Shown: piece by piece, positions 33,226-44,769 of the stretch
How positions within the stretch are numbered: position 1 is the first letter of the stretch
Layout: each line of letters opens with the position of its first letter
Source: Notolepis coatsorum
Taxonomy: Eukaryota > Chordata > Actinopteri > Aulopiformes > Paralepididae
NCBI GenBank assembly: GCA_963971535.1
Contig: OZ020601.1
Coordinates: 23,980,471 to 24,044,470 of the forward strand
Length of the DNA stretch: 64,000 bases
Direction of reading: 5' to 3'
Position numbers and translations under genes: made by a program
Notes under the pieces: model-generated
The model's database searches: none
What the model was told of the DNA's origin: nothing
Seen by the model: the letters and a program-made list of their open reading frames with translations, nothing else

Positions 33226-36200
33226 CGTCTGACACCACAGTGAAATGGTGTCTGTTGCCGAGGAGTCTCTTTTCAACACGCTGTCAAGGTGAAGATTTCA
33301 TTTTCAGTTGTAGCGTCATGATAAGGCCCGTCGCATCACAGCTGGCTTCATTTACGTTGGAATTTAGTTTTTAGAGACTTTGCCACATTATAAAAGCATT
33401 TAACGGTAGATACATTCTGAGGGATGAAAAGTTTGTTTACATTTGTAATGTTTGTAAACAATGGTGTAAATGAAGAACCTTATCCCTTGACATATCGAAC
33501 TATTCAAGAGATGTGAATATATGTAGACAAAATGTAGATGGTTAAAAAAATAGCTCTGGATTGTACCTTTAATCTATGAGACAATATGTAAACTAAACTG
33601 GAAAACTGTACTTTTGAAGTTGCTTTACCTTTCCACAACTGAGGGTAAATCTAATGCAATTGTTGATGCTAATTTAACGATGAAACTGTTAGATAAATAT
33701 ATATTTTTATTTAATTTAATATGACAGTTGATGAATGATGAGCATCTTGCTTCTTCCTGCTCCTGCTCCAATACATCCGTTGTTTATTTATTTTTTCTGA
33801 TGGAGATGGTTTGATCTTTTAATGTTGATATTCGAGACGATTAAAAAATAAATAAAGACAATACATAATAAAAGAAAGATTGTACTGGCCCTACTTCAAA
33901 GTCAAGTCAGAAGTGGAGATGTTGTCGGGCCAGGAAGGGCTTAACGCTGTCGACATCTCTTCGCAGTCGTCATTTGTGAAGTGCTCTCCAACAGAAGGGT
34001 GTGGTGGTTAAAGTGAGGTTGTGGAGGACAGGTGGAAAAAGATGAGTCTCTCTCCTCCCTGATCTGTGTTGTGTGTTAGTATTTCCACGCAACCCTGACA
34101 CTCCAGTCAGCACCGGCTTAAAAAGCGCCTGACCAGATGGGCCGGGAAAAGGTCAGGCCAGGTCCGGATACACACCATTTACAAATCCATTTTTATTGAT
34201 TTATCCTTTCAAAACAGATGGTTATTTGCTACAGTATAGAGGGAACAATAATCCCTTAAAAAGGACTTGGCTTCATCTACAGCCCTTAATAAAAATCCAA
34301 GGTATAGTAAAAAGATTAGACCCCTTCAGCATGCCTTTACTTCAGTCAGGGGTTTAATCAGTAAAGTCAGTGTAAATTAAGGAGCGTAATTTAAATTAAA
34401 GGGTTACACTTAAGCTGTAAGGACCCTGCTGTTTTCAATACAGACCGTATTAATTAATGTTGTTTCTTTTTCAAATGTAGCCAAGAGTAAATACCCTAAC
34501 CCTATCAAAACAGCAGTAAAAGTGTATATTTTTAGCACTACGTTTGTTTACCAATGTTTTAAAAGATTTCCAAAAATAAGAATTTATCGGAATAATGCGA
34601 ATTCTATCTCTTTTATTGTAAAACCTTGAGGAAATGACTAAATCCAGATTTACCACCGCCATTGGAAAGAGGAGCTTTTTCCATATACATAGATGTATGA
34701 CGTGGCCATAATAAGGTCATTTATAGTTCATAATTCAATTTTGAATGTATAATTCAAATAGATAATTATTACTGTCCTCTACAAATCCTTCTGTTTAATA
34801 ATCTTCCCTTTATTCATTTGCTTAGATTTTTTGTACACTTGATTCTCAAGGTGCTGAATGAGCTCAGTGAGCGAGGTCGGCGGTTGCACAATTTTAACAT
34901 GGTGTTATTCAGCGGCAAAGATGCAAAAAAAAAAAATCATAATTTATATTCTCCTTTGTTTCATCACAACTTACTCAAGCCTAGTAACAGACACAATATT
35001 TCTGACACTGGAAATACATTCCCAGAGGTCCATAGATACCAAGAACATGCAAATTGACCTTGTAGGATTTTGTTCCTTAATTTTACTTAGTCCATGTGCA
35101 ACTTAATTTCTTTCTTAATTTACCTTAATCCTTATTTGATTCATATGATTATTGTGATGGTGACTAGTGGTGCACAGTTCAAATTGTAAAAGTCTAATTT
35201 ACACATGTATTGTAACTGAAGATTGCTTCTACTACTTTGCCTGCTTAAAACTCAAATGTAATCCATCGGAAGCAACAACAACCCGGTAATGTACTGTAAT
35301 CAGTTTACCTTCAGTTACTTTTGGATTTCATTGCCTGTAAATCCATAGAATATTAATCCAAACAGACAATTATTCCAATTAATTTTATTCTACAAACGAA
35401 CTGCAATTCCAATATCATTGTGTACACTAACGCCACGACAAGTAATTATTTCATATTATATAAAAAAAAATAATGTACGTCTTCATCCATTATCTTACAA
35501 TGAAAATGCCCTTTTCCCTTCAAAAGATGTTTCTGAGTTATACAACAAGTAATAATTAAGCACACATTTCTAGTATCTGTAATCCGATGAATGCATTTTC
35601 ACATGAATGGCTAAAATACAGCTTGTAAACGGATTACTGCCAATACATGTAATCAGTTCCATCCCAATCTCCGGTTACAACAAAACAAACTACCCCATCT
35701 CACGGCTTCTACAGTCTGACAAAACTACGACAGCCTGAACACAGCAATGCACACGTCGACTTCCACAAATCACAAATCCAATGTATCACTACAATTTTGA
35801 TCACTTTATTTGTCCTTAAAAACCACAGGTCCATTGTTTTAGTATAATACAAATTTAGTTCATGTCACACAAATCAAAGTAACGAAAGGCGATGACGAAA
35901 TATTCGGTCAAAAGAGTAACAGCAAAAGGAGAGAGAGAGAAAAGGGCAGAGTCACATTCAAACAACTATTCTAACAGAGCTCCCATTGATATGATAGCTA
36001 TAGAATAACTAATGTTAGTGTCCAAGTGGAATTACAGTATGTGCGTAATATATTCATGATGGAAGCCAGAGATTTTAAACACACATAGAGATAGATAAAG
36101 TGGTCATCTTTCCCCCCAGAGGTAACAGTCTACTGCTGGTTAGCGCAGGAGGGGACATTGGGAACCCATCTGGATGCCGCTTCCTGATTGGATGGTCGAC

Positions 36201-37510
36201 AGGAGAGCGTCTGTTCCTGGCTGATGTCCACCGGGTGGGATGTGCGACTAAGGAAGAGGAGCTCACAAGCCGGGCCCTGGAGGAGCAGAACGGTTCAGGG
36301 AGGTCAAACTGAATATCTTGGCTGTTCCTCGAGGTACTATGGATTTACAGTAAGAGGAGGGGACGGCGTCCCGGACGGAGGGGAAGAGACGAGGACAGAA
36401 GGTATGTCTCCTCCTCCCCCCTCTGTCCTTTGACACTGACGTTTTTATAGCTGGTGTTCAAAATGACTTTAGCAATTAAAAGATTACAAATAAAAAGAAA
36501 CTATTAAAACACACCACTTCATTCTGAACGATACTACGTCTAATCTCTCACAGGATAACATTCACTTCTGTAACCAATAAAACGATAGGCTAACCTATAA
36601 AAAAATCAGCATGGGGTTATGCCCACAACATCCACATGGCTCTAGGTGGTGATGAACTGGGGCTGTTATAAAACTGTTGTTGTCTCTCCTAGAGGGTAAA
36701 CAGCAAGGGTGTCCACTAACTAACTATCCTAAACTGGATGAAATGGAGGCTCAACACTGATACACTAATTCCAGTGTTGAAACTTACTTGAAGGTGCTAT
36801 TGATCAAATTAGTATGTAGAGTTATCATATAAAAAAAGAATACATCAACAGAGCTTTTAGAAAGTTGCAGAATAAAAGTACCAGTTTTTTTTATTCATCA
36901 TAAAAGATTTTTGTGGGTCCAGAATGAATGTTGTTAATGTTTACATATTGCGTGCATGTATACCCTCCCTACGTCCCATTTCCCCATGTGGAATGCATCC
37001 GATTGGATAAATGACATTGTTACGTGTGGGGTCTGTGTGTGCCTTGATCAGGCGTTCCCAGTGTGATGTGTTATGTCTAGCTGTAGTTCCCTGTCCTGGT
37101 TTTGTAGTCCTTATCGTTTTCCCTTCCAGGTGTACCCATTTGTAATCAACCCAGGTGTGTCTTGTCTCGTCATTCCCTCATGTATAAGTATTCTGTCTTC
37201 CCCTTTGTCTGGTGCTGATCCTGTCTGTGTAGTATGTGTTCTTGTCTGTCGTTTTAGTTTGTTCTTCATTTCATTCACGGTAATTATTTCATTCAATATT
37301 TATTATAAAACTACTTCGACTGCCGTCTCCTTTGTTGTGTTGCATTGACTCGACATCGAGCTTAAAGAATGTCAATGACAACGTAACAGACATGCTGGTG
37401 ATCTAGTGAGACATCTAGTGGCTGAATGTTACCTATATAGCAATAAAGAAAATGCTGGCTATTACCATCCCATATATGTAAACACTTTTAGCATGGCCAG
37501 ACTTTGTTCA
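33226..37510. other. Single-copy non-coding region downstream of bckdhb
   Basis: About 4.3 kb, mostly AT-rich, without long frames or obvious transposons. Several TTTATT motifs (AATAAA on the minus strand), for example at 37299-37304 and 35804, are candidate poly(A) signals for bckdhb. A short GC-richer patch at about 36100-36430 has open frames on both strands but no recognisable motif. Confidence 0.45.
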
Positions 37511-37929
37511 TACCGTAATTCCTCTAATAGTAACCCCGGCTTGTATTTGTTTCAACTGTAGCGGGTACCAGGCTTGTATTAGGAGGAGGCCTGTATAAGA
37601 GGGAGGCCTATATTTCAAATTTTCAAACGGATCATAATGAATAAATCAACATTTTGTGTCAGTTTGAACCCAGTAAAATGTACTGGGTTCATTTATTGAA
37701 ACCAAGTACTGTATGAAATAGTAAACAGTGCAATTACAGGTGGTCACTGGTCATTTCAACGTTTTCAAAGTGAAATCAAGTAACTAGCTCAGTATGCAGC
37801 TCAGTATATTAGTAACCCGGCTTGTATTAGGAGGCCGGCTTATAATTGCTTAGCTCAAGAGCGCACCCGGCCATTAATAGAGACCCGGCTTGTATTTGAG
37901 ACCCGGTTACTATTAGAGGAATTACGGTA
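37511..37929. mobile_element. MITE with 25-bp perfect inverted termini, TA-flanked
   Basis: The left end TACCGTAATTCCTCTAATAG and the right end CTATTAGAGGAATTACGGTA are exact reverse complements, extending to about 25 bp. If the outer TA is the target duplication, it is Tc1/mariner-like. The motif CGGCTTGTATT or a close variant occurs four times inside (about 37537, 37571, 37818, 37884), next to both ends. The insert lies only 375 bp beyond the bckdhb stop codon, so it may be in the 3' UTR. Confidence 0.85.
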
Positions 37930-38304
37930 TCTACACAATAACTCTACAAAGCAGCCTTGGAGTCAGTAGATACTATGTGCACAAATATGTTGTACAGTGT
38001 GGATGACATCTTCTCTACTAGCTAAGCTACTTAAAAGGAACACACCAACGTTATGCGTTTACCAAAAGCTATCCGGCTGCAAGCTAGCCTAGCACAAATT
38101 AATGGAAGGGGACTAGCCTAACTGTTGTCCAAAAATCTGCAGCCAGATAGCTTTCTACTGAACGCACAGAGGAAATCATACTGAACGCACAGAGGAAATC
38201 AGTATCTATCTTCTTCCCATAATGTTGGCGTGCAGCTTTAAGGGGAAATCGAGTCATGTTAGGGGCTCAGTGGTTGAAGTGAAAGTGTTCCGTACCTCAG
38301 GGCC
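37930..38304 (-). other. bckdhb: Probable bckdhb 3' UTR
   Basis: Sequence directly after the bckdhb stop codon in the direction of transcription. No poly(A) signal is evident before the MITE; AATAAA (minus) occurs inside the MITE (37692-37697) and further downstream, so the 3' UTR probably runs into or through the MITE. A local direct repeat of about 22 bp (CTGAACGCACAGAGGAAATC) is seen near 38158 and 38180. Confidence 0.5.
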
Positions 38305-38445
38305 TCAGTAGTTGATCATCTTCTTGACGGCTTCAAAGCACTTCCATTTGTCTGGGATGTAGAAGGGCTCAAAGATGTGAGGGAAGGGCGTGTCGTAGCC
38401 ACAGACCCTTGCTATAGGAGCCTCCAGGTTCAAGAAGCATTCCTC
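38305..38445 (-). CDS. bckdhb: bckdhb terminal coding exon (branched-chain keto acid dehydrogenase E1 beta)
   Basis: Minus strand: acceptor GTGTCTGCAG, then 141 bp encoding 46 residues and a TGA stop (38305-38307). It begins [20 protein letters not shown], contains [16 protein letters not shown] and ends KKMINY. This is the C-terminus of the mitochondrial E1-beta subunit, nearly identical to vertebrate BCKDHB in my memory of the protein. E1-alpha/beta uses thiamine diphosphate to decarboxylate the keto acids from Leu, Ile and Val; this segment belongs to the C-terminal transketolase-like domain used in subunit contacts. The exon is intact. Upstream exons should lie at higher coordinates; the preceding exon was not found up to 64000, so the last intron probably exceeds 25 kb. 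Confidence 0.93.
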   Translation of the reverse strand, partial: EECFLNLEAPIARVCGYDTPFPHIFEPFYIPDKWKCFEAVKKMINY

Positions 38446-38490
38446 CTGCAGACACAATAATAATAATAATAATAAATAATACAATAATCA
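38446..38490 (-). promoter_or_regulatory. bckdhb: bckdhb last-intron splice acceptor with (TTA)n polypyrimidine region
   Basis: Read on the minus strand, the acceptor GTGTCTGCAG|GAGG is preceded by TTATTATTATTATTATT about 10-30 bases upstream. A (TTA/AAT)n microsatellite therefore occupies the place of the polypyrimidine tract. Confidence 0.75.
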
Positions 38491-38647
38491 TACAAGAGTT
38501 GCAGTCCAAAGTACTTTACAGGAGTAAAATAGACATAAAATGAGCATAAAAGACAGAATTAAAAAAGAAAAAGAGTAAGAGCAATGCAAACAATAACAAA
38601 CTGACAATTGAAACAACCATGATGGCATGTGACCTGCAGCCCCCCCC

Positions 38648-38901
38648 GTTTGATACCCAGTTTAAAACCTGATATTTATTTCTGTTTGATACCCAGTTTA
38701 AAACCTGATATTTATTTCTGTTTGATACCCAGTTTAAAACCTGATATTTATTTCTGTTTGATACCCACAGTTTAAAACCTGACGATCTTTATTTCTGTTT
38801 GATACTCAGTTTAAAACCTGATGATATTTATTTCTGTTTGATACTCAGTTTAAAACCTGATGATCTTCATTTCCGTTTGATACTCACAGTTTAAAACCTG
38901 A
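38648..38901 (+). repeat. 36-41-bp minisatellite in bckdhb intron
   Basis: Seven copies of a unit containing GTTTGATACCCAGTTTAAAA and CCTGATATTTATTTCT. The first units are 36 bp; later ones gain ACAG or GATGATC insertions. Confidence 0.9.
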
Positions 38902-40205
38902 CAAGAGACAGATGGACTTGGTTAGTCGGATGTAACCAGACAGGTCACACACGTGGCAAGAGGGAGCAACTTCAGCCGACAGACAAACGCCAGGGCTGTC
39001 GCTAATGACTATTTTGGTAATTGAGTATTGTGTTGTTTATTCTCACCATGAACCAAGTTGATTGTATTCCCAGATTATTTTTTGCTTCACTGCAGAAAAA
39101 TATGTATGTATGTGTGCACATGTGTGTATGTATGTGGTAGGTTACAGCCTTTGCAACTTTGACATTATATGCGTGGAATAAGCAAGAAATGTTGTGGTTA
39201 TTTAGTGGTTAGTCTATGCTGCCCTGCTGCTCTAATATACATATATGCAATACTTAACTATATCAAGTTAAAGTTATATAGATTATTACTTGGCTACATA
39301 GTATACAATGTAAGACATATTTGGTTACGGTTGTATTCCAGTAAGCAAACCTCTAAAATGTAAACACATTTATTCATGGGAAACATAAGAACCTGTAGCG
39401 AATTAAAAAAGAATAAGTCAGCCAGAGTGCGAGAGCGAGAGTGAAAAATCTGTTTTGCTCAACTGCCAGTGTGCCACAGCAGTCACTGCCGCTAATGGAA
39501 CTCTGATGCGCCGACTAGTCCTGCCTTGCAAGCTAGCTACTAGTATTCGATTTTTAAGGATAACCAAACAGTTATTACTGCTACTGCGACTGTGCTTACT
39601 GCGATTTGTCTTGGCACGGTGAAATCCCAAAGCTCCGGGAAACCAAGGCAGAGTGTTGCAACTACACTTACTGCCGTTTGCCTTGGGTTTTAGTTGGATT
39701 TTTACTGCAATTCTTAAACCCCGTTTCCTCTAGAACAGAACGCGATTGAACCGTGACATTTTGTCATGAGATAAAACAGATATCCAAAGGTCACATTTCA
39801 GTCATGACAACATTTTTACCAAAATTGTAATTACTGTGGTTAGCCTTTGTAGGGCAGTATGGTCCTCCTCATTGCTGGACTGTGTTGAATGAGGAGCGCT
39901 TAGATTAAACCACTTTGAGCTTCTCTGATTGGTTAGAAGTGAGCCTCTCTGTGAGAAAGTGGAATATATCTACACTGCCGTTACGCTGATCCATTAAATG
40001 GTGAGTCACTGGACGGTGAGTCAGTATGTCCACGCCAAGATGTTTGAGCTAAATTTAAACTAAATAAATCATACACATTGTAGCTCTAACCAATGAAATT
40101 GTTAGAAGCTGCCAGCCAAGCTTTTAGCCCATAGACTAAGAAAACAACAAGCGGAGAACACCATAACCAAAATGAAAAGTCCCACCCAGAACTAAATTAT
40201 GTCAG
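38902..40205. other. bckdhb intron, no feature recognised
   Basis: About 1.3 kb of AT-rich sequence without supported exons. Around 39418-39660 a repeated CTTACTGC(G/C)(A/G)TTTG(T/C)CTTGG motif appears twice. Confidence 0.4.
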
Positions 40206-40420
40206 GAAAAATCGGAGGATATGCAAAGCTGTTTCAAGACATACTATAAGAACCTTTATTCACAACCAAATATAGATAATGACACACAGATGGAGATGTT
40301 TCTCGAATCCCTCGAACTACCAAAGGTAACGGGGGATCAAAACACAAAGCTAATTAGCCCAATCACACATGAAGAGCTAAATTCAGCCGTAGGTAGATTG
40401 AAGCCCAGGAAGTCCCCTGG

Positions 40421-41054
40421 TGCAGACGGGTTCTCATCAGAATGGCACAGACAGGTTCTCCAAATGGTAGACGGGTTCCCATCAGAATGGTACAGCCGTG
40501 TTCCCCTCAGAATGGTACAGACAGGTTCCCCTCAGAATGGTACAGACAGGTTCCCCTCGGAATGGTACAGACAGGTTCTCCTCGGAATGGTACAGACAGG
40601 TTCCCCTCAGAATGGTACAGACAGGTTCTCCTCAGAATGGTACAGACAGGTTCTCCTCAGAATGGTACAGACGGGTTCTCCTCAGAATGGTACAGACAGG
40701 TTCTCCTCAGAATGGTACAGACGGGTTCTCCTCAGAATGGTACAGACAGGTTCTCCTCAGAATGGTACAGACAGGTTCTCCTCAGAATGGTACAGACAGG
40801 TTCCCCTCAGAATGGTACAGACAGGTTCTCCTCAGAATGGTACAGACAGGTTCTCCTCAGAATGGTACAGACGTGTTCCCCTCAGAATGGTACAGACAGG
40901 TTCTCCTCAGAATGGTACAGGCGGGTTCTCCTCAGAATGGTACAGACAGGTTCTCCTCAGAATGGTACAGGCGGGTTCTCCTCAGAATGGTACAGGCGGG
41001 TTCTCCTCAGAATGGTACAGGCGGGTTCTCCTCAGAATGGTACAGAAGGGTTCT
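40421..41054 (+). repeat. 25-bp minisatellite grown from L1 RT sequence
   Basis: About 25 units of 25 bp, each CAGACAGGTTCTCCTCAGAA plus TGGTA. The first unit (TGCAGACGGGTTCTCATCAG AATGG) is the L1 codon run for GADGFSSEW just after PRKSP, so the array is an expansion of that coding segment. The last unit joins L1 sequence again at GFWYKLF. All three plus frames are open across it. Confidence 0.93.
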
Positions 41055-41238
41055 GGTACAAATTATTTAGAGAAACATTGGATCCGACTTCATTAGACAC
41101 TTTCAACTGGGTGTTACAAAATGGTGTGATTCCAGCATTGTGGAGGGAGACGACAATTTCAGAAAGACGGCAAAGGCAATTAGACTGACAATTTCAGTCC
41201 AATCACTGTTTTGAACCAGGATCACAAACGGTTTACAT

Positions 41239-41622
41239 TAGGGGTGTAAAGGTAAAGGTACACGTATCCGTACCGAACCGTTTCAATACTGGACCGTAGG
41301 TTCAGTACGGCTGTGTACCAAACAAATGCAGCGGTATGTTAACCACTAACGACCGCCCACCGAGGGCTGTTTTTTTCACAATCTAATATAATTATATATA
41401 TAAAAAATGTATATATTCATTTTTTTACAAGTCGATTATTAATTTCAATATAGAATATTTGTTGACAGCCCTACAAGTACAATTAGTTACTGCACACTAC
41501 ATCACCCGAGTGGAACATGGAAAGCCAAACTTTCCCCCACTGTACCGAAAACCGTCTCGAACCTTGACTTCAAAACCAAGGTACGTACCGTACCGTGGTT
41601 TTTGTGTACCGTTACACCCCTA
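41239..41622. mobile_element. hAT MITE in L1, perfect 8-bp target duplication
   Basis: Termini TAGGGGTGTAA...TTACACCCCTA; target duplication GTTTACAT at 41231-41238 and 41623-41630. Subterminal CGTACCGAACCG and GTACGTACCGTACCG motifs are shared with the copy at 58684-59351. L1 coding sequence resumes directly after it (GTAGCTAAGAGAATACAAAA). Confidence 0.92.
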
Positions 41623-43124
41623 GTTTACATCTATTGTAGCTAAGAGAATACAAAAGATCCTGCCAGGGACTATCAATATGGACCAGATGGCTTCATAACG
41701 CAAACAGACACAGGATAGTGTTAGAAGGACATTGCATGTTATAAGACCTATACAGTTGGTAAAGATTTTATCAATATTGGTAGGGATAGATGCTGAAAAA
41801 GATTATAATTAGGTTCCTAAAGATTATAATTAGGACCATTCAGAGGTTATATGACAAACCATCAGCAAGGGTAAAGGTTAATGGGGACCTATCAAAATCA
41901 TTCATAATAGAAAAGGGCTGTTGACAGGGTTGTCCGGCAAGTCCACTCCTCTTTGCAATTTATATCGAACCTCTAATCCAACGGATTAGACAGAATAATA
42001 ACATTAAAGGGGTGGACATGGCAGGAGGGGAACAGGAAATATCCTTATTCACGGACGATGTATTGATTTTTTTTTTAAAACTGGTTCTCACCTTTAACTA
42101 CAACCCCTCCCAAGAAAAAAAGGAAAGATATGACAGAGATGGAAGCAGAAAGGTCTCACATTCCATTGTAAACTGAATACCGAGGTAATAGACTGCTTTC
42201 AGGAACTGTAATTTAGACATGGATTGGAAAATCATGACCTCTATAGATATCTCCAAATATGTCACTATTTAAATCAAATCATTACAAAACATATAATATA
42301 AGAATCTAATATAAGGCGGCATATTGAAGGTATTCATAGCAGCATACAATTCGGAACCGTGTAGAAGTATTATAGCGTAAGTATACAAAGGATTTCAGAA
42401 CTTGAAAGTGATAGATACAGCATATATCAAGGAGAAGTGGAACAATGGAAAACGACCAACTGCCAGACTTGGAGAGAACTTGAGTGGAAGAACACGGTCA
42501 GATTCTTCATCACACCCTCACAAAAAACATAGAGATGCAGGAGCAGACTGTTGTGGGAATAACAACGCCAACCACTACCACCTGTTCTGGGATTGTCCAT
42601 CCATTCTCCCTCTATGGACTCAAGTACATGGAAAAAGTATTAGAAGTATAAATAACCATTAAAATTCAAATAGATGTATTTGGTGAAAAAAGTATATATA
42701 TTGTTTTACATATAAAGGGTGGCGACCAAAAAGGCTCTCGCAAGGAAGTGGATGAGTCAGATGATACAGACGGAGAGAGAATGGAGGGACGTGATCCAGT
42801 TTCTCTACTTTCCTGATCTAGGCTGAGAATGCATACATTGAGAACACAGAGGGAGAGGTTTGAGGAGAGGTGATCCAGGAGATCTATGTGATGGGAGAGG
42901 CTGACGTATGCATTGAGACCACAGATGGAGAGGTTTGAGGAGAGGTGAATGGAAGAGAATGATGCCACTTCTTCGCAGGTAATCAGCTCTCTGGCACCGG
43001 TTTACAACATGCCATAGTGAACCTATCGTCGTTGATATACCTATGCATCACAAACAGTATTAATAATTAATTAATTTAATAGTGTATAGTATATACAGCA
43101 GTAGTACTCGGTGTGTATAGTAAA

Positions 43125-43396
43125 TGGCTGTTTTTAAAAAAATATATATAGCGCTTTTATCCAAAGCGCTTTAGTTACTCACATTTTTACCCATTCACTC
43201 ACACATTCACTCACACACCGACGGCAGAGGCAACCATGCAAGGTGCCAACGTGCTCATCAGGAGCAATTAGGGGTTAAGTGTCTTGCTCGACAAGGACAC
43301 ATCGACACGCTGCCCGGGAGGAGCGGGAATCGAACCGGGAACCTCCGGATTGCCAGACGACTGCTCTACCTCCCGAGCCACTGTCGCCCTTCTATA
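43125..43396 (-). mobile_element. tRNA-derived SINE, family B
   Basis: On the minus strand the element starts GGGCGACAGTGGCTCGGGAG with A-box-like TGGCTCGGGAGG and B-box GGTTCGATTCC, followed by GTGTCCTTGTCGAGCAAGAC, ACTCACTC-type repeats and a 3' end of AAAGCGCTATATATAT. This is a complete tRNA-related head plus body. The flanks carry TAGTACTC(A/G)GTGTGTAT on both sides. Confidence 0.8.
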
Positions 43397-43600
43397 TGTA
43401 TAGTACTCAGTGTGTATAATACATAATAGTATTCAGTGTGTATTGTTAGGATGGATATGAAGGGTTTCGCTACGTTCCTGTTCTAGTCACCTGTTGTTTT
43501 ATTGAGAAAAATAATAATGGGTTAAACATGAATTGATAATTGATGTGTGGGAATCAATGCAATCAAGCAATCAAGCGATCAGCAGTAAAGTGTTCTAGAG
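43397..43600. other. No gene seen
   Basis: Short linker with AGTACTCAGTGTGTATA-type repeats. Confidence 0.4.
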
Positions 43601-44480
43601 GAAGTGAGGAGAGAGAGTGAGGAGAAAGAGAGGGTGATGAGAGTGAGGAAAGAGATAGTGATGAGAGTGAGGAGGGAGTGAGGAGAGAGGGTGTGAGGAG
43701 AGAGAGAGGGACTGAGGAGAGATATGGTGAGGAGAGAGTGAGGAGAGGGTGTGAGGAGAGAGAGAGGGACTGAGGAGAGATATGGTGAGGAGAGAGTGAG
43801 GAGAGGGTGTGAGGAGAGAGAGAGGGACTGAGGAGAGAGATGGTGAGGAGAGAGAGTGAGGAGAGAGTGAGTGAGTAGAGAGAGAGGGACTGAGGAGAGA
43901 TGGTGAGGAGAGAGAGAGAGAGGGTGAGGAGAGAGTGAGTGAGTAGAGAGAGAGGGACTGAGGAGAGATGGTGAGGAGAGAGAGAGAGAGGGTGAGGAGA
44001 GAAAGAGGGACTAAGGAGAGATGGTGAGGAGAGAGTGAGTGAGAAGAGAGAGGGTGAGGAAAGTGAGTGAGGAGAGTGAGTGAGAGAGTGAGGAGAGAGA
44101 GTGAGGAGAGAGTGAGTGCGTGAGGAGAGTGAGCGAGGAGAGAGTGAGGAGAGAGTGAGGAGAGAGAGAGAGAGGGTGTGAGTGAGGAGAGAGAGAGTGA
44201 GGAGAGTTAGTGAGGAGAGGAGAGAGAGTGGAGAGAGATAGTGAGGAGAGTGATGAGAGAGAGTGAGGAGAGATAGAGTGGGGAGAGAAAGGAGAGAAAG
44301 TGAGGAGAGATAGTGAGGAGGAGGAGATGGAGAGTGAGGTGAGAGTGAGGAGAGAGAGTGAGGAGAGGGAGTGAGGAGAGTGTGAGGATAGAGAGTGAGG
44401 AGAGAGTGAGGAGAGAGTGAGGAGAGAGTGAGGGTGTGAGGAGAGGGAGTGAGGAGAGAGAGACAGTGAGGAGAGTGATG
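43601..44480 (+). repeat. Polypurine array (GTGAGGAGAGA)n, left part
   Basis: About 880 bp of G/A-rich repeats dominated by GTGAGGAGAGAGA with T only at GTG steps. A longer unit (GACTGAGGAGAGATATGGTG) recurs at 43719, 43770 and similar spacing. It continues at 45944-46125 after inserted elements. Such tracts can form triplex DNA and stall polymerases. Confidence 0.92.
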
Positions 44481-44482
44481 AG

Positions 44483-44620
44483 CCAGTAACTAGTTACTCT
44501 AATCTGATTACTTTTTTCAGTAAATAGTAATCTAACTTGTTACAAGCCAGTAATCTGATTACAGTTACTTTTCCAAGTGGCTGTGCGTTACTATTTAGTT
44601 ACTATCTCATAATGCTGAAG
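44483..44620. mobile_element. hAT fragment (AGTTACT family)
   Basis: CCAGTAACTAGTTACTCTAA, GATTACTTTTTTCAGTAAAT and AGTAATCTGATTACAGTTAC are the subterminal motifs of the hAT family at 11298-13855. Only one end is seen. Confidence 0.65.
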
Positions 44621-44769
44621 CCAGGGGTACAGTCAGCTACCTCTCCAGAACCCAGACCGGAGATGGGACGTGCGCTTGCACACGCACGCACACATCCACA
44701 CACACATGTTTACGCTTATAGCTGATTTTAGAATAGCTTCAGCATGAAGTTAAATCAACTATCCACCTA
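44621..44769. other. Short linker, no gene seen
   Basis: Includes a GCACACGCACGCACACATCC stretch; possibly hAT interior. Confidence 0.3.

Larger units (their letters stand above)
40206..42990 (+). pseudogene. L1 ORF2 (RT and C-terminus), broken by an array and a hAT element
   Basis: Plus-strand L1 blocks in order: MQSCFKTYYKNLYSQP (40221), ELNSAVGRLKPRKSPGADGF, then the 25-bp array, LFRETLDPTSLDTFNWVLQN (about 41070), the hAT insert, AKRIQKILPGTINMDQM (41640), GCPASPLLFAIYIEPLIQRI (41930) with an FTDD variant of the active site (42050), ANHYHLFWDCPSILPLW (42575), KKALARKWM (42740) and EIYVM (42870). Many stops and frame changes. The active site reads T-D-D rather than A-D-D. It is separate from the L1 at 27.9 kb, because the bckdhb exon lies between. 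Confidence 0.85.

Noticed and set aside
36075-36433. Exon in a GC-richer patch
   Set aside because: Frames are open on both strands but lack splice sites and known motifs.
27925-42990. One single L1 element split by a large insertion
   Set aside because: The two L1 parts are separated by the bckdhb exon and 11 kb of unrelated sequence, so they are independent copies.
43330-43396. Functional tRNA gene on the minus strand
   Set aside because: It is the head of a SINE with a body and tail; the tRNA fold is incomplete.
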